This document shows positions 1 to 6,278 of a stretch of 11,629 bases of DNA, piece by piece. The notes below the pieces were generated by a model. It saw only the letters and a list, made by a program, of their open reading frames with translations, searched no databases and had not been told where the DNA came from. The position numbers and the translations under genes are program-made. The stretch lies in assembly GCA_030629295.1 (NCBI GenBank), contig DAOVPH010000027.1:1-11629 (forward strand), written 5' to 3'. Numbering within the stretch: position 1 is the stretch's first letter; each line of letters opens with the position of its first letter. This DNA comes from Candidatus Latescibacterota bacterium (GTDB taxonomy: Bacteria; Latescibacterota; MVCY01).

Positions 1-160
1 AATAACATTGCAAATCATCCTGTCATTGCGAGGAGCACTTCGCTATCGCTCAGCACAGGCTCCGCGACGAAGCAATCCCACTGAATTCCAGCTACTTAGA
101 GATTGCTTCGCTATCGCTCGCAATGACAAGTTAGTGTAGCATTATTTAGGAATCGTTCTA
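1..160. repeat. MITE-like palindromic element, copy A (left end cut by window)
   Basis: The core runs from tgtcattgcgag (21-32) to its inverted partner ctcgcaatgaca (117-128). Inside are a second pair of arms, gaagcaatc near 69-77 and gattgcttc near 102-110. To the right the element ends in ttaggaatcgttcta (146-160), the reverse complement of the left end of copy B (7419-7433). Copy A aligns with copy B in the same orientation, apart from about 27 extra bases between the left arm and the inner gaagcaatc. By that alignment the window begins about ten bases inside the left terminal repeat. It encodes no protein, so if mobile it would need a transposase supplied elsewhere. Confidence 0.75.
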
Positions 161-187
161 TTAGCGGATTAGGGCTGAGGCATCTTG

Positions 188-214
188 AATCCGTATAATC
201 CGTGTAATCCGCGG
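188..214. repeat. three tandem 9-mers (aatccgnnn)
   Basis: Three head-to-tail 9-base units are visible: aatccgtat, aatccgtgt and aatccgcgg. This is a simple spacer repeat. The TATAAT string it contains (194-199) has no -35 partner at the proper distance, so I do not call a promoter here. Confidence 0.7.
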
Positions 215-268
215 TTCCCCTGGTTTGAGGATGTCTGTTGGTGAGTGGTGAAAGGAGTGAGATGATCT

Positions 269-1435
269 ATGCTCCCTAAAAGAAACGTAGGCCGGAACCT
301 CAAAAAGGCCTTATCCCAACCTGGCTATGCCTGGCGGGCTTTTGGCCAGAGATTCAAATCGTACCTTACCTACCGTCTCTTGGGCGGCCGCAGTGCCTAT
401 CCTGAGACCGTCTCCATCCTGCTTACCTATCAGTGCAACCTGCGCTGTAAGATGTGCGGTCAGTGGGGAGAGACCGGATCCTCGAAATTCTATACCCCGG
501 AAGTTCTCAGGCAGATGCTGAGCTTGGAGGAATTAAAGGCGTTGGTGGACGAATTGGCTTCCTTTGGACCTACCATTACCCTTTTCGGGGGAGAGCCCTT
601 GATGTACAGACACTGGAACGAGCTTCTGGCCTATATAAAGTCCAAAGGACTGCGGTGCAATATGATCTCCAATTGCACCCTTCTGGAGAATCATGCTGAG
701 ACCCTGGTAGATCTCGGCCTGGACGAAATCATCTTCTCCTTGGATGGCCCGGAGGCACTCCACGATGAGATACGCAGCCGCAAGGGGACGTTTCAAAGAG
801 CCACCTCGGGCATAATGGCCGTGAACCGGGCCAAGAAAGAAAGAGGGACCAACAAGCCAGTGATCAACATAAACAGCACTATCTTCGATTTCAACACCTC
901 TATGCTCACCGAAATGGCTGAGATAGCCGACGGGCTGGAGGCCAGGACCATAACCTTCCATCACCTCATCTTCATCAGCCAGGGGACCTATGAAGAGCAT
1001 AACTGCATATTCAGGGGACTCTTCGGGGTGGAGAGCTTCGACTGGGCGGGGTTCGTGGAGGAGGAACTCCCCCGGATAGACCCCGATGCCTTGATCGAGG
1101 AAATGAATAAGGTACGAAAAAGAAAGGACTTAAAGGTAGCGACCACTTTCTACCCAAATTTCACCGAGGAAGAAATCAGGCGGTACTACACCTCCTTCCA
1201 CTTTTTGCCGACAAGTTACAGACACAGATGTCTAAGTCCGTGGATGGTGGCATACATATTTCCCGACGGCTCGGTGCGGCCATGTCTCTCCCTGAATCTC
1301 TCGGTGGGCAATATGAAGGAGGCCTCGTTTAACGAGATATGGAACGGAGAGCCATACCGGCGCTTTCGCAGGGTGGTCAAACAGCGAAGATATTTTCCGG
1401 TATGCCCCCGGTGTACAGAATTCTGTCGTTTTTGA
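269..1435 (+). CDS. Radical SAM/SPASM domain protein, glycan-cluster type
   Basis: A 388-residue radical SAM enzyme. The canonical CxxxCxxC motif is C56, C60 and C63, which would hold the [4Fe-4S] cluster that cleaves S-adenosylmethionine; GGEP follows at 107-110. A C-terminal SPASM-like region carries C321, C339, C379, C382 and C386, enough for an auxiliary iron-sulfur cluster, around the typical 'PDGSVRPC' and 'GNMKEASFNEIWNG' segments. The basic, aromatic N-terminal 45 residues precede the barrel and there is no signal peptide, so it should be cytosolic. The ATG at 269 is preceded by AAAGGAG (251-257). The stop is 9 bases before the next gene, a GT4 glycosyltransferase, so the two are probably co-transcribed and coupled. 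SPASM proteins modify peptides, sugars or other small molecules; no precursor-peptide gene is visible nearby, so a sugar or lipid-linked substrate is an inference only. Family assignment is firm, reaction unknown. Confidence 0.93.
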   Translation: MLPKRNVGRNLKKALSQPGYAWRAFGQRFKSYLTYRLLGGRSAYPETVSILLTYQCNLRCKMCGQWGETGSSKFYTPEVLRQMLSLEELKALVDELASFGPTITLFGGEPLMYRHWNELLAYIKSKGLRCNMISNCTLLENHAETLVDLGLDEIIFSLDGPEALHDEIRSRKGTFQRATSGIMAVNRAKKERGTNKPVININSTIFDFNTSMLTEMAEIADGLEARTITFHHLIFISQGTYEEHNCIFRGLFGVESFDWAGFVEEELPRIDPDALIEEMNKVRKRKDLKVATTFYPNFTEEEIRRYYTSFHFLPTSYRHRCLSPWMVAYIFPDGSVRPCLSLNLSVGNMKEASFNEIWNGEPYRRFRRVVKQRRYFPVCPRCTEFCRF

Positions 1436-1444
1436 GGTGCGAAG

Positions 1445-2617
1445 ATGGCCCGACCCAAGGTGTTGCACATCATCACCCGCCTGGACCGCGGCGGATCGGC
1501 CGAGGCGGTTATGCAGTTGGTTGAAGGACTTAAACGGGATGGGTATCCGGTCAAGTTGGTTACCGGTCGTACTGTGGAGCCTCAGGAGGACCTGGACGCT
1601 TTTTCCCGGAGGACAGGGGTTCCCGTAGTTTCGATAGAGGAGCTCAGGCGAGAGGTCAACCCGGTGGATGACCTGATCGCTCTGGTGAAGTTGATGCGTT
1701 TGATCGGCCGGGAGCGACCGGAGATTGTGCATACGCATTCGTCGAAAGCGGGGCTGCTGGGAAGATTAGCGGCCCGATGGACGGGCTGCCCGGTGATCGT
1801 GCATTTCCCCCACGGGCATGTTTTCTACGGATACTTCGGTCGACTCCGAACCTGGACCATTATCCTGGCCGAACGGCTGGCCGCGCGTATCACCCATCGT
1901 ATATTTACTCTCACCGAACTGGGCAAAAGAGATCATATTCGATTTGGAATCGCGAAGCCGGAGAAGTTTGTCACAATCCCCTGCGGGATAGATGTGGCGA
2001 AGTTCTCGTCTCCTGGGAGGAATCCCGCCGAGGTGCGGGCGGAATTCGGTTTTTCCCCATCTGATGTCGTAGCGGGATACGTGGGTAGGCTGGTGGCTAT
2101 TAAAGGATGCGAGTACTTCCTCTATGCGCTGGAGCTGGTTAGAAAGAAAAGATCGGACATTAAGGGGATCATCGCAGGAGATGGCCCTTTGCGCGAGGAG
2201 TTGGAGGAGTTGGCGAAAGAACTCGGGCTTTCCGCAAGTGTAGCCTTCGCCGGAGTTCGAGAGGATATCCCGGAGGTGATGCACGCTTTGGACCTGTTCG
2301 TGCTTACCTCGCTTAACGAAGGACTTGGGCGGGTATTGTTGGAAGCGATGGCCTGTGGAGTGCCCGTGGTGGCCAGCCGAGTTGGAGGGGTGGCTGAGAT
2401 CGTCCTCCACCGAGAGACCGGCCTTTTGGTCCCTCCTGAGAACCCCGAAGGGATCGCCGAAGCCATCTTGGAGATTCTGAACGACAAAAAGAAGGCCGAG
2501 CTGTTCTCCCGAAAGGGAAAGGAGAGAACCAAGTTGTTCGATGTGAGAAGGATGATCGAGAGGACGGAAGAAATTTACCAGAGGTTGTTGGTGGACAGAG
2601 AGGGAGGTCGAGGTTGA
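1445..2617 (+). CDS. GT4-family (GT-B fold) glycosyltransferase
   Basis: A 390-residue retaining glycosyltransferase that would transfer a sugar from a nucleotide sugar to a glycan or lipid-linked acceptor on the cytoplasmic face of the membrane. The N-terminal Rossmann half shows the acceptor-side glycine loop RGGS (15-18) and HTHSSKAG (96-103). The C-terminal half shows GYVGRLVAIKG (211-221), GDGPLREELE (245-254), and the EX7E motif with E292 and E300 in NEGLGRVLLEA. The family hallmark GVPVVASRVGG (305-315) then leads to GLLVPP (326-331). Length is normal for the family. The ATG at 1445 has GAGGTG (1434-1439), which overlaps the stop codon of the radical SAM gene, suggesting translational coupling. 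Donor and acceptor sugars cannot be inferred. Confidence 0.95.
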   Translation: MARPKVLHIITRLDRGGSAEAVMQLVEGLKRDGYPVKLVTGRTVEPQEDLDAFSRRTGVPVVSIEELRREVNPVDDLIALVKLMRLIGRERPEIVHTHSSKAGLLGRLAARWTGCPVIVHFPHGHVFYGYFGRLRTWTIILAERLAARITHRIFTLTELGKRDHIRFGIAKPEKFVTIPCGIDVAKFSSPGRNPAEVRAEFGFSPSDVVAGYVGRLVAIKGCEYFLYALELVRKKRSDIKGIIAGDGPLREELEELAKELGLSASVAFAGVREDIPEVMHALDLFVLTSLNEGLGRVLLEAMACGVPVVASRVGGVAEIVLHRETGLLVPPENPEGIAEAILEILNDKKKAELFSRKGKERTKLFDVRRMIERTEEIYQRLLVDREGGRG

Positions 2618-2677
2618 GAAACCCTGCAGGGGGCCTCTCCCCTGCTCCTCTGCTGCCGTCTTCAGGAGATAGCCCTA

Positions 2678-4162
2678 GTGGAAAGTGCGAACAGGATACT
2701 GTGGACGTTTATAGCCTTATTTGCGTCCTCTACGACCCTCACGGCCGGAGAGTACCTCCAGGTTCCTGCCGGTATTCACTTTGATTCGGATGTCAGCGGC
2801 GGGAAGTACTCCGTGGAAGAGCTGGCAAAGATATGCAGGGAAGAGGACGTCGTCGTGGCCATCGTCACCGACCACGACAATATGCGGGTGGAATACGGGG
2901 TCTTCCCGTTGCGCAAGGTCACGGGTTTCCTGGTCCGGAAGTTGACCGGAAAGGGGGAGAGGAACTCCATCTCCAACTTTGGGGCGGAAAATTACTTCCG
3001 CCTGTTCGAGGAGGTGGACGCCCGATATCCGGACCTCATCCTGATCCCCGGGGTGGAGGCCATCCCATTCTACTACTGGGAGGGAAGCCCCTGGAGGGGG
3101 AACTTGAGGTTAATGCGCTTACATGAGCACCTTTTGGTCATCGGGCTGAAGAACGCGGAGGATTACCAGCACCTCCCCTCCATAGCCAACGGCTATCCCC
3201 GGGAGTTCTCACCGAAAGCTCTCATCAATCTGATCTGGGCAACCACCGCTTTACTGGGGATTCGTATCTTCAGAAGGAGGAAAGTAAAGCGCATCTATCT
3301 CGGCAACCAACTACTCTTGGTGCCATCACGCAGGAACCAAGGTATCGGTGCTTTGATCTTTTTGGCCTCCCTTTTGTTTCTGATCAATAACTATCCTTTC
3401 CTGCCCCCCAAGTACGACCAGTACCACGGTGACCAAGACGGGGGACCGTACCAGGTGCTGATAGACTATGTGAACCAGAGGGGGGGTATGGTCTTTTGGG
3501 CCCATCCGGAGGTGGAGCAGAAGATGAAGGTGAACGGGATCGAGGTCTATACTCCGCCGTACCATGAACACCTGATCGAGACCCATGGATATACAGGTTT
3601 CGCCATCTTTTGGGAAGGGATGAAACATATAGGCAAGCCCGGGGGCATCTGGGATAGGATTTTGCACGAATACTGTCTGGGGAAGAGAAAGCGGCCGGTT
3701 TGGGCTATCGGGGAGCTGGACTTCGAGGGGGAAGGTAGGGTGGAAAATGTGAAGGAGATGGCCACTGTCCTGCTCCTTGGGGAGAAGAGTCAAGAGGGGG
3801 TACTGGAGGCTCTCAGGGTGGGGCGGATGTATGCCACCCGCAATTTTGCGTCTCAGTGGCTGACATTAGAGGAGTTTTCCGTGAGTGACACCTATGAAGT
3901 GGCCTATATGGGGGAGACCCTTCGAACCCATGATTGTCCTCATATTCGGATAAAATTCGCCGTCACCCAGCCGAAGGAATTCCGGGTACAGGTAATCCGA
4001 GATGGGAAGATCATTGGAACTTTCCCGATCCACGGTTCCGGGGTTGTAGAATTCGACGACCGGACGGTGCTTCGGAGTGGGAAGGTATACTACCGGATAC
4101 TCGCCGTCGGAGGGGATTGGGCCTTTCTGGCCTCTAACCCCATATTCGTGGAGTTTGGATAA
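2678..4162 (+). CDS. Membrane-anchored PHP-domain phosphoesterase-like protein with internal TM hairpin
   Basis: A 494-residue protein with a GTG start at 2678 and AGGAG at 2664-2668. A hydrophobic stretch at about 7-22 looks like an anchor or uncleaved signal. The PHP metal-site motifs then appear in order: H34-F-D36 (usually HxH), D65-H66-D67 in TDHD, E127 in PGVEA, H149/H151 in LHEHLLVIG, and H276 in AHPE. The usual last motif (GSDxH) is replaced by GELDFEG (345-351), so metal binding is either altered or lost at that site. Between H151 and H276 lie two hydrophobic segments, about 182-198 and 222-240, separated by a very basic loop (RRRKVKR, then SRRN). This is a membrane hairpin inside the hydrolase domain. 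Residues of about 390-494 look like a beta-rich C-terminal domain. The family generally hydrolyses phosphate esters; the substrate is unknown. It is the third gene of the operon, 60 bases after the glycosyltransferase stop. Confidence 0.88.
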   Translation: MESANRILWTFIALFASSTTLTAGEYLQVPAGIHFDSDVSGGKYSVEELAKICREEDVVVAIVTDHDNMRVEYGVFPLRKVTGFLVRKLTGKGERNSISNFGAENYFRLFEEVDARYPDLILIPGVEAIPFYYWEGSPWRGNLRLMRLHEHLLVIGLKNAEDYQHLPSIANGYPREFSPKALINLIWATTALLGIRIFRRRKVKRIYLGNQLLLVPSRRNQGIGALIFLASLLFLINNYPFLPPKYDQYHGDQDGGPYQVLIDYVNQRGGMVFWAHPEVEQKMKVNGIEVYTPPYHEHLIETHGYTGFAIFWEGMKHIGKPGGIWDRILHEYCLGKRKRPVWAIGELDFEGEGRVENVKEMATVLLLGEKSQEGVLEALRVGRMYATRNFASQWLTLEEFSVSDTYEVAYMGETLRTHDCPHIRIKFAVTQPKEFRVQVIRDGKIIGTFPIHGSGVVEFDDRTVLRSGKVYYRILAVGGDWAFLASNPIFVEFG

Positions 4163-4198
4163 TTCAGATAGCCGATACGAATCTACACTTATCGGCCT

Positions 4199-4247
4199 GA
4201 GAAAAATAGAACATATAACCGTTTGGTTATATATTTGTTTTTCTCGG
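4199..4247 (+). terminator. Candidate terminator of the radical SAM-GT4-PHP operon
   Basis: An imperfect hairpin lies 36 bases after the PHP stop. The left arm gagaaaaa...atataacc (4199-4220) pairs with ggttatat...tttttctc (4225-4245) across a four-base loop, and the right arm is T-rich. A smaller hairpin, gccgata/tatcggc (4171-4177 and 4190-4196), sits just upstream. The stem is AU-rich, so the terminator call is moderate. Confidence 0.45.
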
Positions 4248-4330
4248 TGCCTCTGTGGTAGATTTTAGACTTTTTACGAGTCAATGAATATTGAGTAAGA
4301 ACAAGGCCCTCATTTTTGGAGACAAATAAA

Positions 4331-4360
4331 GAAGGGAGATAGTTTTAGTTATCTCCCTTC
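4331..4360 (-). terminator. Intrinsic terminator of the small membrane protein gene
   Basis: A perfect 11-base inverted repeat, gaagggagata (4331-4341) and tatctcccttc (4350-4360), with an 8-base loop. Read on the minus strand it is followed by TTTATTTGTC, a weak U-tract, and it lies 57 bases past the stop of the minus-strand gene. On the plus strand the following bases are GC-rich, so its main role is probably minus-strand termination. It may also block read-through between the two convergent units. Confidence 0.7.
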
Positions 4361-4416
4361 GGACTCCAGGCAGTGGAAAAATAGAAGCCTTGGGTAGCCA
4401 ACACTGAGATATTTGG

Positions 4417-4602
4417 TCAGCCTTGTTTCGATTTCGCACTCTCAAATAGCGACAAGGCGATGCTTGCTAATAGGCAAGCGAAAAGGAATTGCATGAACCC
4501 GTACGATGACACATTAAGAATGGGACCGGTAAACTTGGATATGATCCCAAAGATCAAACTCAGCGCTCCTATGATCAAAGCAAGGTAATTTGCGGTTTTC
4601 AT
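4417..4602 (-). CDS. Small two-helix membrane protein (61 aa), hypothetical
   Basis: I do not recognise a characterised family. The 61-residue product has a short basic start (MKTANY), a first hydrophobic helix at about 7-22, a polar turn with SKFTGP (22-27), a second helix at about 36-54, and a basic tail (ESAKSKQG). It should be an integral inner-membrane hairpin. Several points support a real gene despite its size: a perfect AGGAGG 7 bases before the ATG (plus-strand 4610-4615), a plausible promoter at 4657-4685, and a perfect terminator stem after the stop. It is convergent with the PHP operon and divergent from the WbqC gene, so it is transcribed independently of the glycan genes. Confidence 0.8.
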   Translation of the reverse strand: MKTANYLALIIGALSLIFGIISKFTGPILNVSSYGFMQFLFACLLASIALSLFESAKSKQG

Positions 4603-4656
4603 ACCTTAACCTCCTGGTTAATATTGGGATTCTTCCACCTGCCGAGTCTTAAGAGA

Positions 4657-4685
4657 AAAATAGTAGAATTAAATCAGAAAGTCAA
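4657..4685 (-). promoter_or_regulatory. Sigma-70-type promoter for the small membrane protein
   Basis: On the minus strand, TTGACT (4685-4680, five of six consensus bases) and TATTTT (4662-4657, four of six) are separated by exactly 17 bases. The start codon is about 55 bases further. The perfect 8-base palindrome aagtactt (4684-4691) overlaps the edge of the -35 box and could be part of an operator, though it is short. Confidence 0.55.
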
Positions 4686-4759
4686 GTACTTTTTTGAGGT
4701 CTCTTTGGAGGATACATCTCTTGTTTTCTGTTATTAGATACTTATGAGGAACTGTAACG

Positions 4760-5452
4760 ATGATTGTTGCTGTACATCAGCCCCAGTACCTTCCCTGGCT
4801 GGGCTATTTTGACAAAATTGACCGTGCTCACCTGTTCGTTCTGCTGGACATCGTTCAGTTCAAAAAGAACGAGTGGCAGAACCGGAACCGGATCAAAACA
4901 GCCCAGGGATGGCAGTGGCTTACCGTGCCCGTTACTTACCGCTTCCCCCAGAGGATAGACCAGGTGAAGATAAATCTCCAATCAAACTGGGCCAGAAAAC
5001 ACTTGTTGACCTTAAAGAGCAATTACTATAGGGCCCCTTATTTTTCCGACTATTTTTCTACCTTTGAGAATATACTGACCCAAAATTGGCAATCGATTGC
5101 AACGCTTAATATTCGGCTGGTTAGAGAGCTTACTGAGCTTTTAGGAATTTCGACTCCGCTGCGGCTGGCTTCAGAGCTGGGCGATTTTCCCGAAGAGCCT
5201 GACGAGAGGTTGATCGCCATCTGCAAGCACCTGGGCGCAGAGGTCTATTTGGCCGGTCTTGGCGGAAGGAATTATATGAACTTAGAGAAGTTTAGGAAGG
5301 CAGGAATAGAGGTGGTCTTTCAGGAGTTTAAACATCCCGTTTTTCCTCAGCTTTACGGAGATTTCCTGCCCAACCTCTCAGTAGTAGATCTGCTCTTTAA
5401 CTGTGGGGAGCAGAGTCTGAGGATTATCCGAGAAACACGAAAGGAGGAGTGA
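4760..5452 (+). CDS. WbqC-family protein (surface polysaccharide biosynthesis)
   Basis: A 230-residue soluble protein with the full set of WbqC hallmarks: HQPQYLPWLGYFDK (6-19), a central FVLLDIVQFKKNEWQNRN (26-43), NRNRIK (41-46), LTVPV (54-58), YLAGLGGRNYMN (163-174) and the C-terminal FLPNLSVVDLLFNCG (202-216). WbqC-like proteins occur in O-antigen and other surface-glycan clusters; their biochemical reaction is not settled, and links to amino-sugar modification come mainly from context. The ATG at 4760 is preceded by GAGGA (4746-4750). Its stop overlaps the start of the PIG-L gene, so the two are translationally coupled. I find no convincing promoter in 4603-4759 on the plus strand. Length is typical of the family. 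Confidence 0.93.
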   Translation: MIVAVHQPQYLPWLGYFDKIDRAHLFVLLDIVQFKKNEWQNRNRIKTAQGWQWLTVPVTYRFPQRIDQVKINLQSNWARKHLLTLKSNYYRAPYFSDYFSTFENILTQNWQSIATLNIRLVRELTELLGISTPLRLASELGDFPEEPDERLIAICKHLGAEVYLAGLGGRNYMNLEKFRKAGIEVVFQEFKHPVFPQLYGDFLPNLSVVDLLFNCGEQSLRIIRETRKEE

Positions 5453-6063
5453 TGAATATCTTGGCCATAGGTGCCCACCCCGATGACATCGAATATGGCT
5501 GTGGAGGAACCCTTATTAAATACGCTAAGAAACACTCGGTTTATCTTTATGTAGCAACAAAGGGAGGAGCAGGGGGGGACCCCGCGGCCAGAGAGAGGGA
5601 GCAGGAGAAATCTGCAGAGATTATGGGGGCAAGAGACGTATTCTGGGGAGGTTACCAGGATACAGAGGTTCCTCTCAGTCAAGATCTTATTCATAATATT
5701 GAACGGGTCATCGAGAAAATAGAGCCAGATCTTATTTTCATCCACTATCGGGACGACACTCACCAGGACCATCGTAACCTGTCGGACTGCGCCCTGTCGG
5801 CCACCCGATATGTGCCTAACCTCCTTTTCTACGAGGTCCCTACCACTCAGAACTTCAGCCCTACGGTTTTCGTGGACATTGAATCAATTATGGAGCAGAA
5901 GATGGCGCTGCTGAAGGCTCACGCCTCCCAAATTACCAAAACAAATATAAAAGACTTGACCATCCTGGAAGGCGCTCGCTCCAACGCCAATTTTCGGGGG
6001 ATACAGGGAAGGGTGAAATTCGCCGAGGCCTTCTGCTCTCAGAGGTTTTTTCTTCAAATCTGA
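5452..6063 (+). CDS. PIG-L/LmbE-family N-acetyl-sugar deacetylase
   Basis: A 203-residue zinc-dependent deacetylase of the PIG-L/LmbE family, which removes acetyl groups from GlcNAc-type substrates. The metal motif AHPDD (8-12) supplies H9 and D12, with D11 the likely general base. The second motif, DDTHQDHRN (101-109), supplies H104 and H107, and KAHASQ (155-160) carries the conserved late histidine. Two starts are possible. GTG at 5449 has the AAGGAGG (5441-5447) almost touching it, so I prefer the ATG at 5452, which forms a TGATG overlap with the WbqC stop and begins the protein at the conserved MNILAIGAHPDD. No signal peptide is present, so it should act in the cytosol, probably on a nucleotide- or lipid-linked amino sugar. 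A G7 run at 5572-5578 lies inside the gene. Confidence 0.94.
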   Translation: MNILAIGAHPDDIEYGCGGTLIKYAKKHSVYLYVATKGGAGGDPAAREREQEKSAEIMGARDVFWGGYQDTEVPLSQDLIHNIERVIEKIEPDLIFIHYRDDTHQDHRNLSDCALSATRYVPNLLFYEVPTTQNFSPTVFVDIESIMEQKMALLKAHASQITKTNIKDLTILEGARSNANFRGIQGRVKFAEAFCSQRFFLQI

Positions 6064-6116
6064 GAGGCTACATCTGGTGAGCTCTCTCTGCCCCATTTTT
6101 CTCCTAAGCAAAATGT

Positions 6117-6149
6117 GTAGTAGAGACGACCCGGCGGGTCGTCTCTACA
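6117..6149. repeat. Perfect palindrome, GTAGAGACG...CGTCTCTAC type
   Basis: The arms tagagacgacccg (6121-6133) and cgggtcgtctcta (6135-6147) are perfect over 13 bases around a single central base. This is an intergenic REP-like palindrome 54 bases after the PIG-L stop. It has no T-tract, so it is not a standard terminator, although a transcript would fold into a very stable hairpin. Its ends resemble those of the 11572-11629 element. Confidence 0.8.
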
Positions 6150-6253
6150 GTGAGGCCGGGTTACGCCGCTAAGATTTGTATTCAGATCCAGTGGGGTACG
6201 GTGAGGTGATCTGCGAGATTCTATTTTCCGACAGAATCTGACAACCAACGACT

Positions 6254-6274
6254 CAATGACCAATGACCAATGAC
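6254..6274. repeat. Three tandem caatgac 7-mers at the aminotransferase start
   Basis: Three perfect head-to-tail copies of caatgac, each containing an ATG, lie immediately before and across the start of the aminotransferase gene. Because the unit is 7 bases, the three ATGs (6256, 6263, 6270) fall in three different frames. A related string, ccaatgactcaataacc, recurs at 7581-7597, so this is a spacer repeat that has reached the coding start. Confidence 0.75.
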
Positions 6275-6278
6275 TTTA

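Noticed and set aside
194..199. TATAAT as a -10 box for the radical SAM operon
   Set aside because: It arises from the 9-mer repeat, and the bases 17 upstream (171-176, agggct) are not a -35 box. The real promoter may lie elsewhere or left of the window.
533..1000. 155-codon open frame on the minus strand inside the radical SAM gene
   Set aside because: It is antisense to a gene with clear catalytic motifs, has no recognisable domain, and its composition follows the opposite strand.
1766..2410. 214-codon minus-strand open frame inside the glycosyltransferase gene
   Set aside because: It overlaps the conserved GT4 motifs on the opposite strand and has no domain signature or ribosome binding site; a by-product of codon bias.
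2626..2645. Hairpin gcagggg/cccctgc between the glycosyltransferase and PHP genes as a terminator
   Set aside because: It is stable but followed by tcctctgctgcc rather than a T-tract, and the PHP gene has its own good ribosome binding site. An operon-internal structure is more likely.
3326..3793. 155-codon minus-strand open frame inside the PHP gene
   Set aside because: Proline- and histidine-rich translation typical of an antisense frame over a conserved gene.
6216..6239. Hairpin agattct/agaatct before the aminotransferase as a riboswitch or attenuator
   Set aside because: Only a 7-base AU-rich stem with a 10-base loop and no recognisable aptamer or T-tract.
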